Source of the DNA: Polaromonas sp. SP1
GTDB taxonomy: Bacteria > Pseudomonadota > Gammaproteobacteria > Burkholderiales > Burkholderiaceae_C
Assembly: GCF_003711205.1 (NCBI RefSeq)
Contig: NZ_CP031013.1
Coordinates: 744,001 to 808,000 of the forward strand
Direction: 5' to 3'
DNA: 64,000 bases
In this document: in pieces, positions 63,486 to 64,000 of the stretch
Position numbering within the stretch: position 1 is the stretch's first letter
How the letters are laid out: every line of letters begins with the position of its first letter
Program-made: the position numbers and the translations under genes
Notes under the pieces: model-generated
What the model was told of the DNA's origin: nothing
What the model saw: the letters and a program-made list of their open reading frames with translations, nothing else
Databases searched by the model: none

Positions 63486-64000
63486 TTGAACAGCTCCACC
63501 TTTTTCACCCAGCGCAAAGTCGTTTTCCTGCTGGCCTCGCTGTGCTGCCTGCTCTGGGGCAGCGCCTACCCGGCCATCAAGAACGGCTACGCGCTGTTCC
63601 ATATCGCCGCCAACGACATTCCGTCCAAGCTGGTGTTTGCCGGCTGGCGTTTTGTATTTGCCGGCCTGGTGCTGCTGGTGTTTGCCGCACTCAGCAAAAA
63701 GCCGGTGTTCAAGCTGGACCGCCGCACCTTCGGGCAGGTGACGCTGGTGGGCCTGACGCAGACGAGCCTGCAATACGTGTTCTTCTACATCGGCCTGGCG
63801 TATGCCACGGGTGTGAAGAGTTCGATCATGAATGCGACGGGCACTTTTTTCAGCGTGCTGCTGGCGCACTACATCTACAAGAACGACCGGCTCAGTTTTA
63901 ACAAGGTGCTGGGCTGCGTGGTCGGTTTTGCCGGCGTGATGGTGGTGAACTTCAGCGAAGGTTTGCTGACCTTCGACTTCACGCTGCTGGGCGAGGGCTT
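63486..64000 (+). CDS. DMT-family (EamA-type) transporter, cut by the window edge
   Basis: An open frame of 171 codons begins at TTG 63486 and runs off the edge. The predicted protein starts with LNSSTFFTQRKVVFLLASLC, continues CLLWGSAYPAIKNGYALF and WRFVFAGLVLLVFAALS, and shows LAYATGVKSSIMNATGTFFSVLLAH, the EamA pattern of a drug/metabolite transporter with about 5 helices so far. GGA lies about 10 nt before the TTG. An ATG at 63472 is out of frame and closes after five codons, so TTG is the only sensible start seen. Confidence 0.8.
   Translation, partial: MNSSTFFTQRKVVFLLASLCCLLWGSAYPAIKNGYALFHIAANDIPSKLVFAGWRFVFAGLVLLVFAALSKKPVFKLDRRTFGQVTLVGLTQTSLQYVFFYIGLAYATGVKSSIMNATGTFFSVLLAHYIYKNDRLSFNKVLGCVVGFAGVMVVNFSEGLLTFDFTLLGEG

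Noticed and set aside
1-64000. CRISPR array, tRNA, rRNA, insertion sequence or integrase
   Set aside because: No regularly spaced repeats, tRNA cloverleaf sequence or transposase/integrase motifs were recognised anywhere.

Overview
The window reads as chromosome of a Burkholderiales bacterium, most likely Comamonadaceae of the Polaromonas/Rhodoferax type. The reasons are the high G+C codon use, the housekeeping families and their order (nudJ-mnmA, ssb-MFS-uvrA, a three-gene pntAA-pntAB-pntB transhydrogenase), a phasin, and a short interspersed TGCTAT...GGGCTAGAG repeat that I recall from this family. The genus is an inference.

Positions 1-37210 form a surface-glycan locus. From 30951 leftward, 31 minus-strand genes lie in one unbroken array with no gap above 45 nt and many 4-nt ATGA overlaps. 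Reading in the direction of transcription it holds: a MarR-type EPS regulator, GDP-mannose/GDP-fucose synthesis (manC, fcl, gmd), a PglK/MsbA-like ABC flippase, a pseudaminic-acid block (pseC, aldo/keto reductase, a cytidylyltransferase-aminotransferase fusion, pseG, pseH, pseI), a less familiar block (SpsF-type cytidylyltransferase, putative transferase, Gfo/Idh/MocA oxidoreductase, DegT aminotransferase, GNAT, 2OG-Fe oxygenase, putative transferases, acyltransferase, methyltransferase), and a legionaminic-acid block (legB, legC, legH, neuB, neuC, ptmE-like, an N-acetyl-sugar amidotransferase with its own HisF and HisH, and the CMP-transferase). The array runs off the left edge. Divergently from 31251 come an initiating phosphoglycosyltransferase and a WbpM/PglF-type 4,6-dehydratase. 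These meet the dTDP-L-rhamnose operon rfbBDAC head-on at a shared TTAA.

Taken together, the locus appears to make a lipid-linked glycan carrying at least two CMP-activated nonulosonic acids, one of them probably acetamidino-modified, plus fucose and rhamnose. Three CMP-sugar activating domains against only two NeuB-type synthases, and three non-classical putative transferases with His-Pro motifs, suggest a third activated sugar. No PseB, Wzy, Wzx or oligosaccharyltransferase was recognised in the window.

Positions 37358-64000 are mostly core genome: a 661-aa two-domain reductase resembling bacterial fatty acyl-CoA reductases, a phasin, a patatin, a TetR regulator, a TPR-like protein, MTA/SAH nucleosidase, fadD, the pnt operon, mmsA with a divergent LysR gene, nudJ-mnmA, a MipA-like outer-membrane protein, a DUF4242-BTAD regulator-DUF2917 group, ssb, an MFS transporter, uvrA, and the start of a DMT transporter cut by the right edge. 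No tRNA, rRNA, CRISPR array or insertion sequence was seen.
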